Assembly: GCF_900537065.1 (NCBI RefSeq)
Contig: NZ_UNRC01000011.1
Span: forward strand, 1 to 61,716
Origin: Sphingorhabdus sp. Alg239-R122
Lineage (GTDB): Bacteria > Pseudomonadota > Alphaproteobacteria > Sphingomonadales > Sphingomonadaceae
Length of the DNA: 61,716 nucleotides
Direction of reading: 5' to 3'
Made by a program: the position numbers and the translations under genes. Shown here piece after piece: positions 26,002-36,092 of this stretch. Each line of letters begins with the position of its first letter. Within the stretch, counting starts at the first letter, position 1. The notes under the pieces are model-generated. The model was not told the DNA's origin. It was given only the letters and a program-made list of their open reading frames with translations, and did not search any database.

Positions 26002-26203
26002 CTATGTTGCAGTGCACACTAAACCACAAGGTGAATGAACGCGCAGGCAGTTTGACGGCGACATGAGTTAAGCATCAAACCAGCACGCAGACGGGTGATT
26101 GTCCGGAAATAATGCACGAACACTTATGAATGTTTCCTGATCGGAACGGTTTCGTGAAGAAAATTATTTTCAGTGATGGTCAACCGCACAGATAAACAGG
26201 TTT

Positions 26204-26995
26204 ATGAGCAAGATTTTGAAAACCGCCAGCGCGGTAGCCATTGTGCTATCAACAACCGCAGCTGTAATCGGCACGGACGTGACGCTGGCATTTGATAACA
26301 CGGCGACAAATGCCGTGGAAACTGTTGAATCCGACATTTCCCGCGGCAAATCTGCTATGGAAACCGTCGTTGAACTGCAAAATGAAACAGCGGCTGCGGT
26401 TGCGGCATCTGTTACGGAAGCTTCAGCAGGCACATCAGAGAAAATTGAAACCGTTTCTGTCACCAAAGACGAAAATGGCGAAGCACTGACAGTACAGCCA
26501 CTGCCACAGGATTATGTCGAGCATGATCCGAATGCAGTCGTTGCAGAACCGGAGGTCGTAGAGGCGGCTCCGGCCCTGCGCGCTTCATCGCTGCGCAAGC
26601 TGGTCAATGCCTATAGCATGCCCGGCAGCCTGAGTAAGGAAATGCACTGCCTGGCCGGTGCGGTTTACTTTGAATCCAAGGGCGAGTCACTCAAAGGACA
26701 GCTTGCTGTTGCTAAGGTGGTAATCGCACGCTCTGAATCGCGCCGTTTCCCGAACAGCTATTGCGGCGTTGTGTTCCAGCGCAGCCAGTTCTCGTTTGTG
26801 CGCGGTGGTCGCATGCCCCGGATCAATAAAGGCAGCAGGGCATGGAGAAACGCCGTTAAAATCGCGCGTATCGCACATGATGATGCATGGGAAAGCCCGG
26901 TTGAAGGTGCGCTATTCTTTCACGCACGGTATGTATCACCCGGCTGGCGCCTGAAGCGCATGGCAACAGTGGATAATCACGTTTTCTACCGTTGA
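26204..26995 (+). CDS. cell wall hydrolase, SleB-like (Hydrolase_2) domain
   Basis: A 263-residue protein with an N-terminal hydrophobic segment (about 5-25) likely to be a signal peptide or anchor. A low-complexity region rich in Ala, Glu and Val (30-135) follows. The C-terminal SleB domain (about 140-263) has MHCLAGAVYFESKGES with the catalytic-site Glu, and SQFSFVRGG, HDDAWESP and FFHARYVSPGW. It would cut peptidoglycan in the periplasm. A strong terminator lies 23 bp downstream. About 200 bp of non-coding DNA lie upstream. Confidence 0.9.
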   Translation: MSKILKTASAVAIVLSTTAAVIGTDVTLAFDNTATNAVETVESDISRGKSAMETVVELQNETAAAVAASVTEASAGTSEKIETVSVTKDENGEALTVQPLPQDYVEHDPNAVVAEPEVVEAAPALRASSLRKLVNAYSMPGSLSKEMHCLAGAVYFESKGESLKGQLAVAKVVIARSESRRFPNSYCGVVFQRSQFSFVRGGRMPRINKGSRAWRNAVKIARIAHDDAWESPVEGALFFHARYVSPGWRLKRMATVDNHVFYR

Positions 26996-27018
26996 TAGCG
27001 ACAAACATACGAAAATAG

Positions 27019-27044
27019 AAAGGCCGGGTATCAACCCGGCCTTT
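27019..27044. terminator. bidirectional intrinsic terminator
   Basis: AAAGGCCGGGT (27019-27029) pairs with ACCCGGCCTTT (27034-27044) around a 4-base loop, with T-rich sequence following. It separates the convergent cell wall hydrolase and dapD genes. Confidence 0.92.
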
Positions 27045-27078
27045 TGTTTATGCGCTTCGGTACGTCTGAATCAGCGTG

Positions 27079-27918
27079 TCAGTCGCGTAGAAGTTCGTTT
27101 ATACCTGTTTTGGAACGGGTCTGCGCATCCACGGTTTTCACGATAACCGCACAGTAAAGCGAGGGACCGGCACTGCCGTCTGGCAATGGTTTGCCGGGCA
27201 TCGCACCTGGTACTACCACCGCATAATCGGGCACACGGCCCATATGCACTTCGCCGGTAGCGCGGTCGACAATCTTTGTCGATGCACCCAGATATACGCC
27301 CATGGAAAGCACTGCGCCTTTGCCGACATGCACGCCTTCCGCCACTTCGGAGCGCGCACCGATAAAGGCGCCATCCTCAATCACCACGGGTTCGGCCTGT
27401 AACGGCTCCAGCACGCCGCCAATGCCTGCACCGCCAGAGATATGCACATTCTTGCCAATCTGCGCACAGCTGCCCACTGTGGCCCAGGTATCGACCATTG
27501 TGCCTTCATCGACATAGGCACCGATATTGATGAAACTGGGCATCAGCACCGTACCACGCCCGACATGCGATCCGCGCCGCACAATAGCGCCCGGCACCGC
27601 GCGAAAGCCCGCTTCACGAAACCGGTTTTCACCCCATTCGGCAAATTTGGATGGCACTTTGTCAAACCATGTTGCGCCGCCCGGGCCGCCTACAGCGATT
27701 TCATTGTCGTTGAGGCGAAAGGAGAGCAGCACCGCTTTTTTAAGCCACTGATTCACCTGCCAGCCACCTGCGGTTGGCTCCGCCACACGGGCGCTGCCAT
27801 TGTCTAGCATTTCGAGCGCAGCATCCACTGCGTCTCGCGCTTCGCCTGTGGTGGCCACAGATATCGTATTGCGTTCTTCCCACGCGCTTTCGACAATCGC
27901 CTGTATCTGCTTGCTCAT
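27079..27918 (-). CDS. dapD: tetrahydrodipicolinate N-succinyltransferase DapD
   Basis: A 279-residue trimeric left-handed beta-helix enzyme. The N-terminal helical domain is followed by hexapeptide repeats ([59 protein letters not shown]). It succinylates tetrahydrodipicolinate in the lysine/diaminopimelate pathway. Ten bp separate it from the upstream HAD gene on the same strand. Confidence 0.96.
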   Translation of the reverse strand: MSKQIQAIVESAWEERNTISVATTGEARDAVDAALEMLDNGSARVAEPTAGGWQVNQWLKKAVLLSFRLNDNEIAVGGPGGATWFDKVPSKFAEWGENRFREAGFRAVPGAIVRRGSHVGRGTVLMPSFINIGAYVDEGTMVDTWATVGSCAQIGKNVHISGGAGIGGVLEPLQAEPVVIEDGAFIGARSEVAEGVHVGKGAVLSMGVYLGASTKIVDRATGEVHMGRVPDYAVVVPGAMPGKPLPDGSAGPSLYCAVIVKTVDAQTRSKTGINELLRD

Positions 27919-27928
27919 ATGCTTTCCT

Positions 27929-28603
27929 TTACTTCTGTAATGCGTCGTTCACTTCGCAAAGCCATTTGGTGAGGTCTGTGATCTCATAATCGATAAAATC
28001 AGAATGTGCGCCCTTGTCGCCCCATTCGGATCCGTTATTAATCCAAACAGTCGCCATGCCAAGTGTTTTGGCAGGAGCCAGATTGCGGGCCATGTCCTCA
28101 ATAAAAAGCGATTGGCCTGGATCAATGGCAAAAGCTTGGGCCATGCTGTTATACGCGAATCTCTCTGGTTTGGGCTGATAGTCACAGGCGTGAATGTCGT
28201 GGATGCCGGAAAATATTCCGCCTAGGCCGAGTTTTTCAAGCACGCGCGCAGCATAGTTCTGGTCCGCATTGGTAAAAATATATTTGCGCCCGGGAAGCGC
28301 TGTGATTTCTGCTTTCAATAGCGGGGCAGGGGTCAGACGCGACAGGTCGATATTATGTACGAAATCCAGGAATTCATGTGGATCGACACCTTCGTGACGC
28401 ATCAGCCCGGCAAGTGTGGTGCTGTGATTATGGAAATAATCTTTCTGGATACGATAAGCTTCGTCACGATCGCACTGAAGCCGGTCAGAAATAAACAGAC
28501 CCATTTTTTCGTCGATAAGGGCAAACAGATTATTCGATGCCGGATAAAGCGTATTGTCGAGATCGAAAATCCAGTTGCAGATGTGGGAAAGAGGATGTGG
28601 CAT
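27929..28603 (-). CDS. pyrimidine 5'-nucleotidase-like HAD phosphatase
   Basis: A 224-residue HAD hydrolase. Motif I is [10 protein letters not shown], with two Asp; motif II is FTNADQNYA; motif III/IV is KPERFAYN and [13 protein letters not shown]. The N-terminal sequence and the cap resemble the yeast Sdt1/Phm8 group that dephosphorylates pyrimidine nucleotides; the true substrate is unproven. The ATG at 28603 is used, with GTG 28612 possible. It is co-directional with dapD. Confidence 0.88.
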   Translation of the reverse strand: MPHPLSHICNWIFDLDNTLYPASNNLFALIDEKMGLFISDRLQCDRDEAYRIQKDYFHNHSTTLAGLMRHEGVDPHEFLDFVHNIDLSRLTPAPLLKAEITALPGRKYIFTNADQNYAARVLEKLGLGGIFSGIHDIHACDYQPKPERFAYNSMAQAFAIDPGQSLFIEDMARNLAPAKTLGMATVWINNGSEWGDKGAHSDFIDYEITDLTKWLCEVNDALQK

Positions 28604-28745
28604 TAATGTGACGCCTAGACAGCGATACAGGAAAGGGCAAGCATGTTGACGACCCATGTCCTGTGTTCATGGACGGATAAGATGTTTTCATGCATAAGGG
28701 ACGGCTGATTGTACCGCATCACCTGCGGCAGATAAAAGAGTGACC

Positions 28746-31127
28746 ATGCCAGGACCAGTACATATCTCAGTTTCACGCAAATCCGTTTTATATATAGGCG
28801 CTGCTGCGTTCGCCGTGGCGTCACTATCAGCTTGCGGCGGAAGCGGGGGCTCCGGGACAAGGGTGGTCACGTCCCCGCCGCCGCCTGTTGTACCACCACC
28901 ACCACCGCCGCCGCCTCCTCCTCCCCCTCCCCCTACATCAAGCCAGTTTGACACGGCGGAATTCAGGCGGTCCGATGGCCCCGATTTCCATGGCGCGGTA
29001 ACAGCCTATCAGGATGGTGCGACAGGGGCTGGCATTACAATCGGGATTGTTGACAGCGGTATTGATATTGACAGTCCCGAATTTGCCGGGCGCATCAATT
29101 CTGCCTCGGCTGATTTTGCGGGCAATACCAATATCAACGACGTGGACGGACATGGCACAATGGTGGCGCAGATTGCGGCAGGCGCGAAAGATGACCGGGG
29201 TGTGCATGGCATAGCTTTTGATGCTGATCTGTTGGTGCTGCGAACCGACGACCAGATCAACTGCACTGCGGAGGAACGTGCGAATGAAGGTTGCGGCTAT
29301 GACAATGATGCCATTGCGAGCGCAATTGACCATTCAGTGCGCACGGGCGCCCGTATCATCAACCTCTCACTTGGCGGTGCGCGGCCACCGGCCCGGCTAT
29401 TGCGGGCGATTGACAATGCCACCAAGGCGGGCGTTGTCGTCGTGGTGGCTGCCGGCAATGATGGTGATGTGACGAACGATCCCGATATTGATCCGAATAA
29501 CCCTGATCCATTTGCCGCTGCCTTGCAGGAATCGGGCAATGGACTGGTGGTAATCGCGGGCTCCGTTGACAGGCAGAGCAGGATTTCGGGATTTAGCAAC
29601 CGTGCGGGCATATATGCCCCGTCCTATCTGGCGGCACTGGGGGAGAGTCTGTGCTGCATTTATGAAAATGGCGAACTGGTTGTCGACAGCGGCGGTTTTG
29701 TCACCCTGTTTGGCGGCACGAGTTTTTCCGCGCCGCAGATAAGCGGTGCGGCAGCCTTGCTGGCACAGGCGTTTCCCAATCTTACTGGCGCGCAGATAGT
29801 TGGGCTGCTCCTTAACACTGGGCGTGATGCGGGAGCCGTGGGCACAGACGTGGTATATGGCCGCGGCATATTGGACATAACCGAGGCATTCAAACCGCAA
29901 GGTCAGACGGCACTGGCAGGTACGGGAACGGTGGTTTCTCTTGCTGCCAACACTGGCATCACATCAGCGCCTATGGGCGATGCGGGGCAGGGTGCACAAT
30001 CAATACAGACTGTCGTTCTGGATGGGTATGGACGCGCATATGGCGCCGATCTTGGCAATTCGCTGCGTGCGCCGCCGCGTGAACGCAAACTCGCATCTGC
30101 ATTGTCTGCGCGCTCCCGGACTCTGTCTGCATCTGGCGGCAGATCACATATTGCGGTGACGATCGCGCCGGGGCAAAATGGTGAAATTGTTCGTACGCCG
30201 CTCAGGCTTGCCTACGTGGAGGCGGACAGGGCGCAAGTGTTGGCGGGAACAGTCATGACACGTATTTCGCCCAAAACCGCCATGGGTTTTGGCATCAAGC
30301 GCGGTGCGGGTGGTTTGGTAGCAAGCCTGCAGGGTGCGAATGAACCCGCGTTTCTGGTTGCGCAGTCACCCGGCCATGCGCTTGGGTTCAGCAAATCACC
30401 GGATAGTGCAGCCGCCATACGGCATCAGCTCGGTTCTTATGGCATGACTGTGAATATGGAGCGCGGAAAAGCCCTTGTTCAAGGTGCTAGCGCCTGGATA
30501 ACGCTGGATGACCGAACGCAGCTTTACGGCTATACCAGCCTGGGCCTGGCGATGGACCGGAAATGGCAGGGTGGGCATATCAGCCTGGGCCTGACATTGC
30601 TGGATGAGGAACAGACCGTATTGGGCGGCAAATTCACAGCTGCTCTGGGCGGCCGCGGTGCGCAGACCATGTTCTTTGATGCCAAATCCCGTTTTGACCT
30701 GGGGCAGGGGTGGCAGGCGGGCTTTGCCTGGCGGCAGGGGTATACCCGGCCGCGCAGCGGCGGCCTGCTGACTACGGGTAGCCGGCTATGGAGCAGCGCT
30801 TTTGCCGCCGACTTTGGCAAGACGGGGATTACCACGGACAGTGACAAGGTGTCCTTGCGTTTATCCCAACCACTCAGGGTTAGCGATGGCGCGTTCAGGC
30901 TGAATGTGCCGGTCAGCTATGATTATGGCACGCTACAGACCGGCTTTGCCGCCCAGCGCCTCAATCTTTCTCCTTCAGGCCGCGAACTGGCTGCTGAGCT
31001 TGGCTATGCGCGAGGCCTTTGGGGCGGCTATATGTCAGCCAATATATTTTACCGGACGCAGCCCGGGCATTTTGCGACGGCCCCGGACGACACGGGTGTG
31101 GCCATACGGTTCTCAAGGGACTTTTAA
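28746..31127 (+). CDS. lipidated subtilisin-like (S8) autotransporter protease
   Basis: A 793-residue protein with three parts. First, a signal peptide with the lipobox ASLSAC, lipidated Cys30, and a spacer with a run of about 20 prolines (residues 44-63). Second, an S8 protease (about 70-390) with Asp103 (GIVDSGID), His136 (DGHGTMVA), oxyanion Asn238 (AAGNDG) and Ser326 (GGTSFSAP). Third, a C-terminal barrel-type domain (about 520-793) rich in alternating strands and ending in Phe (RFSRDF). This matches NalP-type autotransporter lipoproteins. AGAG is 5 bases before the ATG. Four cysteines (173, 183, 303, 304) might form disulfides. Confidence 0.88.
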   Translation: MPGPVHISVSRKSVLYIGAAAFAVASLSACGGSGGSGTRVVTSPPPPVVPPPPPPPPPPPPPPTSSQFDTAEFRRSDGPDFHGAVTAYQDGATGAGITIGIVDSGIDIDSPEFAGRINSASADFAGNTNINDVDGHGTMVAQIAAGAKDDRGVHGIAFDADLLVLRTDDQINCTAEERANEGCGYDNDAIASAIDHSVRTGARIINLSLGGARPPARLLRAIDNATKAGVVVVVAAGNDGDVTNDPDIDPNNPDPFAAALQESGNGLVVIAGSVDRQSRISGFSNRAGIYAPSYLAALGESLCCIYENGELVVDSGGFVTLFGGTSFSAPQISGAAALLAQAFPNLTGAQIVGLLLNTGRDAGAVGTDVVYGRGILDITEAFKPQGQTALAGTGTVVSLAANTGITSAPMGDAGQGAQSIQTVVLDGYGRAYGADLGNSLRAPPRERKLASALSARSRTLSASGGRSHIAVTIAPGQNGEIVRTPLRLAYVEADRAQVLAGTVMTRISPKTAMGFGIKRGAGGLVASLQGANEPAFLVAQSPGHALGFSKSPDSAAAIRHQLGSYGMTVNMERGKALVQGASAWITLDDRTQLYGYTSLGLAMDRKWQGGHISLGLTLLDEEQTVLGGKFTAALGGRGAQTMFFDAKSRFDLGQGWQAGFAWRQGYTRPRSGGLLTTGSRLWSSAFAADFGKTGITTDSDKVSLRLSQPLRVSDGAFRLNVPVSYDYGTLQTGFAAQRLNLSPSGRELAAELGYARGLWGGYMSANIFYRTQPGHFATAPDDTGVAIRFSRDF

Positions 31128-32302
31128 GTGGGCGAGGGCCGGTTTGTGACCGGGCATTGCAGCATCCATTCGGTTTGCACAGCAGGATCGGTTTCGACTG
31201 ATGCGCGCGCTTCGCGTTCGCGGGCGAAGTGTTCAGGGCTGAGTTCGCCCAGCGCCCAAATGGCGGCCCCGCGCACGATTTCGCTGTCATCATCCAGCAA
31301 TGTGCAGATTTGCGGGACATAACCTGCATTGCCGCTATTGCCCGCTGCGATCAGGCTGTTGCGCACCATCCGGTCCCGGCCTGTGCGTTTGATGGGTGAA
31401 CCAGCGAAGATTCCCCGAAACGCGGCATCATCCATCGCCAGCAGCGAGGCTAGGTCAGGTGCGGTGAGTTCGGCGCGGGGCAGATACGCCTTGTTACGCT
31501 GCGCCGCATCTGCAAACTTGTTCCATGGACATGCGGCCAGGCAATCATCACAGCCATAGATATGATTGCCCATGGCACGGCGGTATTGATGTGGAATTGG
31601 CCCCTTGTTTTCGATCGTCAAAAAGGAAATACAGGCGCGCGCATCAAGCTGGTAAGGTGCCGGAAAAGCATTGGTCGGGCAGATATCCTGACATGCGGTG
31701 CAGCTGCCACAATGGTCGGTTTCTGCCGTATCTGCCGGTAACTCCGCACTGGTGTAAATTGCGCCCAGAAACAGCCAGCTGCCATGCGATGTACTCACCA
31801 GATTAGTATGCTTGCCTTGCCAGCCAAGCCCTGCTTTGGCCGCCAGAGGTTTTTCTGAAACAGGCGCGGTATCGACAAACACCTTTACCTCGCTGCTCGT
31901 TGTTTCCACCACCCATCGGGCGAGGTTTTTCAGCGCTTTTTTGAATGTCTTGTGATAATCGGTGCCCTGCGCATAGACCGAAATGCGGCCATGATCGCGG
32001 GCCTTTGCAAGGCGCATTGGATCTTTGTCAGGCGCATAGCTCATGCCCAGCATGATGGCGCTTTTCACGTCGGGCCATAATGTTTGCGGCTGCGCGCGCT
32101 CGGCAATACGGCCTTCCATCCAGTCCATATCACCATGCGCACCGTTTTCCACCCATTCGGAAAGTCGCTGGCGATGCACGTCATCCAATGCGGCTTCGGT
32201 AATGCCTATTTTTGCAAGGCCAAGCGTCTTGGCCTCTGCCTCCAGTGCGGCCTGCCAACCCGGAAAATTGTCTGCCGTTAATTTAATCTTGGCCCTTTGC
32301 AT
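31124..32302 (-). CDS. queG: epoxyqueuosine reductase QueG
   Basis: A 392-residue enzyme. The N-terminal corrinoid-binding part (RQRLSEWVENGAHGDMDWM) is followed by two ferredoxin-type 4Fe-4S motifs: CGSCTACQDICP and CDDCLAACPWNKF. A C-terminal HEAT-like repeat region (about 300-390) binds tRNA. It reduces epoxyqueuosine to queuosine in tRNA, a cobalamin-dependent step. Its 3' end overlaps the convergent protease gene by 4 bases. Confidence 0.95.
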   Translation of the reverse strand: MQRAKIKLTADNFPGWQAALEAEAKTLGLAKIGITEAALDDVHRQRLSEWVENGAHGDMDWMEGRIAERAQPQTLWPDVKSAIMLGMSYAPDKDPMRLAKARDHGRISVYAQGTDYHKTFKKALKNLARWVVETTSSEVKVFVDTAPVSEKPLAAKAGLGWQGKHTNLVSTSHGSWLFLGAIYTSAELPADTAETDHCGSCTACQDICPTNAFPAPYQLDARACISFLTIENKGPIPHQYRRAMGNHIYGCDDCLAACPWNKFADAAQRNKAYLPRAELTAPDLASLLAMDDAAFRGIFAGSPIKRTGRDRMVRNSLIAAGNSGNAGYVPQICTLLDDDSEIVRGAAIWALGELSPEHFAREREARASVETDPAVQTEWMLQCPVTNRPSPT

Positions 32303-32358
32303 ATAGCACCGCTACTCTGCCGGATGCGACACTGTCCACACTGAAAAGGAAATCATGC

Positions 32359-33297
32359 GTGAGTGAAAATGCGATTGAGGCACGCGGCCTGGTCAAATAT
32401 TTTGATAAATTCTGCGCCGTGGACGGGATCGACCTAACAGTTCCGAAAGGCAGTATATTCGGCATATTGGGCCCCAATGGCGCAGGCAAGACAACAATGC
32501 TGCGCATGTTGCTTGGCATTATTGACCCTGATGAAGGATCGCGCGTATTGCTGGGCAGCGACCGACCATTATCAGTGGCAAAGCAGGTCGGATACCTCCC
32601 TGAAGAACGCGGGCTATACCAGTCGATGAAAGCCTATGATGCGATTGCGTTTATGGGCGCACTGCGCGGCCTGCCGCTGAAAACCGGGCGTGAACGCGGA
32701 CGGCAGCTGTTGGAAGAAAACGGGCTTGGCGCAGCAGCAGACAAAGAAGTGCGCATGCTGTCCAAAGGCATGGCACAGACCGTGCAGCTGCTCGGCACCA
32801 TTGTGCATGAACCCAAACTGATCGTGCTGGACGAGCCTTTTTCAGGGCTGGATGCCCTGAATCAGGGCAAGTTGGAAAACATGATCCGCGCGCAGGCGGA
32901 TCGCGGCGTAACGGTGATATTTTCCACCCATGTAATTGCCCATGCCGAACGGTTATGTGAGGAAATCGCGATTATCGCAGGCGGCAAGGTGCCGTTTCAC
33001 GGGAAGGTTTCCACAGCGCGCGACCGGCTGCGCCCACAGGTGATGCTGGAAACACGCGCGGAGGATGGACCATGGCGCAAGGCGCTGCCTGAAGAATCAG
33101 AGCGCAGGGGTGATTTCTGGCACTTTACGCTCCCCGAAACCGGTGTCGAACCGCTGCTCAAATCACTGATAGACGGGCAGGCGGGGATTGAGTCGCTTTC
33201 GATCGAACGTCCAGGTCTGCACGATGCCTTTGTGGCGATAGCAGGCGAAGCGGCGGCCCGGAAAATGGATGAAGGCGAAGCGGAGGTGCCGGCATGA
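32359..33297 (+). CDS. ABC transporter ATPase (NatA-like)
   Basis: A 312-residue ATPase: Walker A GPNGAGKTT near residue 40, the signature SKGMAQTVQLLG, Walker B LIVLDEPFSGLDAL and the His-switch FSTHVIAHAERL. The C-terminal extension (230-312) is typical of drug or ion exporters of the NatA/ABC-2 group. The start is GTG (32359), because the nearby ATG runs into a stop; AAGGA is about 8 bases upstream. It overlaps the permease gene by 4 bases. Confidence 0.93.
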   Translation: MSENAIEARGLVKYFDKFCAVDGIDLTVPKGSIFGILGPNGAGKTTMLRMLLGIIDPDEGSRVLLGSDRPLSVAKQVGYLPEERGLYQSMKAYDAIAFMGALRGLPLKTGRERGRQLLEENGLGAAADKEVRMLSKGMAQTVQLLGTIVHEPKLIVLDEPFSGLDALNQGKLENMIRAQADRGVTVIFSTHVIAHAERLCEEIAIIAGGKVPFHGKVSTARDRLRPQVMLETRAEDGPWRKALPEESERRGDFWHFTLPETGVEPLLKSLIDGQAGIESLSIERPGLHDAFVAIAGEAAARKMDEGEAEVPA

Positions 33298-34520
33298 AAG
33301 AACTGATCCGCAGCGCATTTGTAATTGCGCGCCGCGACTTTGCCGCGATTATTTTTTCCAAGGCGTTTTTCTTTTTCCTGCTTGGCCCACTTTTCCCACT
33401 GGCAATAGGCATTGCCGCAGGCGGGCTGGGTCAGCAGATGGCCAGGGAAATCGACCAACCGCTGGTGGCTGTGGTGCTACCCGCGGATGAAGCCATTGCG
33501 CTCACCGCCGCTCATGACCGGCTGGCCACGCAGATTGGCCAGCGACGCCTGCCGGAGCTACGGATTGTGCCGCCACAAGCCGATGTCCCGGCGCAGGTGG
33601 CTTCCATGCTCGTGCGCAAGGGAGGGGGCGAAGACGGGGGAAAATATATCGCAGCTCTTTCGGGTAGTTTTGATGCGCCGCTTCTCACGGGAGCTGCTGA
33701 GGATGTGCAGCGTTGGCAGGGGGAGATCCGATTACTGATCGACACTGCGCGCAGTGCATCCGACACACCACCTGTCACCATGGCCACCGACATTATCGCC
33801 GATAGTGAAGGTGCAAAGGCGAAAAACCAGTTGCTGACCGCGCAGGCATCACAGGTGGTGCTGTTCCTGCTCACCATGCTGCTCGCTGGTATGGTACTGT
33901 CCAACCTCGTTGAAGAAAAGACCAACAAGATTATAGAAATACTCGCGGCTGCCGTGCCGATTGACGCAATTTTTATCGGCAAGCTGTTTGCCATGCTGGC
34001 TATGGCATTTATCGGCATTGCGGTTTGGATTACCGTGGGTGCGTTCGCGATCCAGACATTCGGACCCGGCCTGCCCAGCCTGCCGGTCCCTGCCATTGGC
34101 TGGCCGATATTCATATTGCTCGCCTTTCTCTACTTTTCTATGGCCTATCTTCTGCTCGGTTCGCTGTTCCTCGGCATTGGCGCGATGGCGACCACGGTGC
34201 GCGAAGTGCAGACACTGTCCATGCCCGTCACCATGGCGCAATTGCTGGTATTCGGCCTTGCATCCTATGCCGTCACAAAACTGGGTGAGCCAATTGAGGT
34301 TTTCGCGGCGATTTTCCCGCTCAGTTCGCCTTTTGCCATGCTGGCACGTGCGGCGCAGCTCGAGTCGATATGGCCGCACCTGCTCGCGCTTGCGTGGCAG
34401 GTTGGCTGGGCAATCTTGATAGTGCGTATCAGTGCCAGCATCTTCAAGCGCAATGTAATGAAATCGGGTGGGGGTACAAAACAGGGGTTTTTCAAGCGGT
34501 TATTTACACAACCAAACTAA
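33294..34520 (+). CDS. ABC-2 type transporter permease (NatB-like)
   Basis: A 408-residue membrane protein: one N-terminal helix (about 20-42), a large extracytoplasmic region (about 50-190) and five or six helices in the C-terminal half, among them the VVLFLLTMLLAGMVLSNLVEEKTNKIIEIL segment (partly quoted: SNLVEEKTNKIIEIL), which is the ABC-2 signature. The substrate is unknown; sodium, drugs or lipids are possible in this family. Coupled to the ATPase by an ATGA overlap. Confidence 0.9.
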   Translation: MKELIRSAFVIARRDFAAIIFSKAFFFFLLGPLFPLAIGIAAGGLGQQMAREIDQPLVAVVLPADEAIALTAAHDRLATQIGQRRLPELRIVPPQADVPAQVASMLVRKGGGEDGGKYIAALSGSFDAPLLTGAAEDVQRWQGEIRLLIDTARSASDTPPVTMATDIIADSEGAKAKNQLLTAQASQVVLFLLTMLLAGMVLSNLVEEKTNKIIEILAAAVPIDAIFIGKLFAMLAMAFIGIAVWITVGAFAIQTFGPGLPSLPVPAIGWPIFILLAFLYFSMAYLLLGSLFLGIGAMATTVREVQTLSMPVTMAQLLVFGLASYAVTKLGEPIEVFAAIFPLSSPFAMLARAAQLESIWPHLLALAWQVGWAILIVRISASIFKRNVMKSGGGTKQGFFKRLFTQPN

Positions 34521-34754
34521 GGATCAGACCCGATTTCGGCATTTCACCAGTGCGCAATAAAGCCCATAAACAGCCACAGGCCGCTTGACATTATTAACAC
34601 CGTTGTTAGCAATGGTGCGTTCCGAATATGCTTTCCGTGAAAAAGAGAGGCAGGTGGAACAGGTGAGAGTTGACCTGAATGCTCCACGAGGCGCAAAAAT
34701 GCGCCAGTGGGGGTCGCAGGCCTGATGGCAGCTCCCAGTGACAGGAGAAAAACC

Positions 34755-36017
34755 ATGGCGACTGCCGCCCCGAAATGCTGTTCTACCGAAAAACCGGTCC
34801 AGACCGATCCTTTCGACATGACCCTGCCGGATATGTACCGCGAGGACCGCTGGCAGGAACCTTTCCGCAAGCTGCGCGAAACCGCACCGGTCTATAAGGT
34901 CAAGGAAAGCGAATTCGGCGCGCACTGGAATGTATCCACCTATAAGCCAATACAGCATGTCGAGGCTTTGCCGGACATCTATTCCTCTTCCTATGAACAT
35001 GGCGGTATTACCATTGCCGATTTACAGGAGGAAGACAGGGAGGACGAGTTTATCCTGCCGATGTTCATTGCCATGGACCGGCCCAAACACACCGGACAGC
35101 GCCGCACGGTTGCCCCCAAGTTCACACCCAGCAACATGAAGGAAATGGCGGATGATATCCGTCACCGCACCGGTGAGATTCTGGATGACTTGCCAATGGG
35201 AAAAGCGTTTGACTGGGTGGACCGGGTTTCGATCGAACTCACGACGCAAATGCTTGCGTTACTGTTCGATTTTCCATGGGAGGACCGCCGCAAGCTGACA
35301 TTCTGGTCGGATTGGGCAGGCGATATAGAAATAGCGCGCAATCCCGACTTGCGGCAGGAGCGTGTCGCACATTTGTACGAAATGGGTGCCTATTTCAAAA
35401 AACTGTGGGATGAACGCGTGGGCCAGCCGCCCGCGCCCGACCTGATTTCCATGATGATTCACAGCGATGCCACCAATCATATGGATGAAATGGAATTTAT
35501 GGGTAATCTGGTGCTGCTGATCGTCGGCGGAAATGATACCACGCGCAACAGCATGTCGGGCGCTATTTACGGTCTTGATAAATTCCCTGATGAGCGTGAA
35601 AAGCTGGAGCAAAATCCTGAGCTTATCGCCAATGCAACATCAGAAATTATCCGCTGGCAAACACCCCTTGCACATATGCGCCGCACCGCGCTCCAGGATG
35701 CAGAACTGTTCGGTGCCGATATCAAAAAGGGTGACAAGCTGGCGCTCTGGTATATTTCGGGCAACCGCGATGAAAGCGTTTTTGAAAACCCGGATAAACT
35801 CATTGTCGACCGCGAAAATGCGCGGCGGCATCTGGCCTTTGGTTACGGTATCCACCGCTGTGTCGGTGCACGGCTCGCTGAATTGCAGATCTCGGTATTG
35901 CTGGAGGAAATGGCGAAGCGCCGGATCCGCGCCAATGTGCTGAGCGAGCCCGAGCGGGTCAGCGCCTGTTTCGTACACGGTTATAAATCGATGGATGTCG
36001 AGCTGACCACTTACTAA
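34755..36017 (+). CDS. cytochrome P450, CYP153-like
   Basis: A 420-residue P450. The I-helix motif GGNDTTRNSM is at about 258, ExxR at E297-R300 (SEIIRWQTPLAHMRRTALQ), and the haem-binding loop FGYGIHRCVG has Cys369. The run LIVGGNDTTRN, the WQTPLAHMRRTALQD block and SGNRDE are characteristic of CYP153 alkane and fatty-acid omega-hydroxylases. No ferredoxin or ferredoxin reductase gene is adjacent, so redox partners must come from elsewhere. AGGAG is 8 bases before the ATG. About 230 bp upstream is non-coding; I see only a TTGACA-like box at 34585 there. Confidence 0.88.
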   Translation: MATAAPKCCSTEKPVQTDPFDMTLPDMYREDRWQEPFRKLRETAPVYKVKESEFGAHWNVSTYKPIQHVEALPDIYSSSYEHGGITIADLQEEDREDEFILPMFIAMDRPKHTGQRRTVAPKFTPSNMKEMADDIRHRTGEILDDLPMGKAFDWVDRVSIELTTQMLALLFDFPWEDRRKLTFWSDWAGDIEIARNPDLRQERVAHLYEMGAYFKKLWDERVGQPPAPDLISMMIHSDATNHMDEMEFMGNLVLLIVGGNDTTRNSMSGAIYGLDKFPDEREKLEQNPELIANATSEIIRWQTPLAHMRRTALQDAELFGADIKKGDKLALWYISGNRDESVFENPDKLIVDRENARRHLAFGYGIHRCVGARLAELQISVLLEEMAKRRIRANVLSEPERVSACFVHGYKSMDVELTTY

Positions 36018-36092
36018 GGCCGCGATTTGTAACTTTTTGGCATCCTGCAACGTATACCCATATAGTTATATGGCCGCTGGAGGATGATCGCC

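Noticed and set aside
28874-28935. CC-rich repeat tract in the protease gene as a possible DNA repeat array
   Set aside because: It is the in-frame polyproline linker of the autotransporter; mixed CCA/CCG/CCT codons argue for coding selection, not a separate element.
34585-34612. TTGACA with a possible TAGCAA -10 box upstream of the P450
   Set aside because: The -10 box is poor and sphingomonad promoters often depart from this pattern, so no promoter feature was entered.
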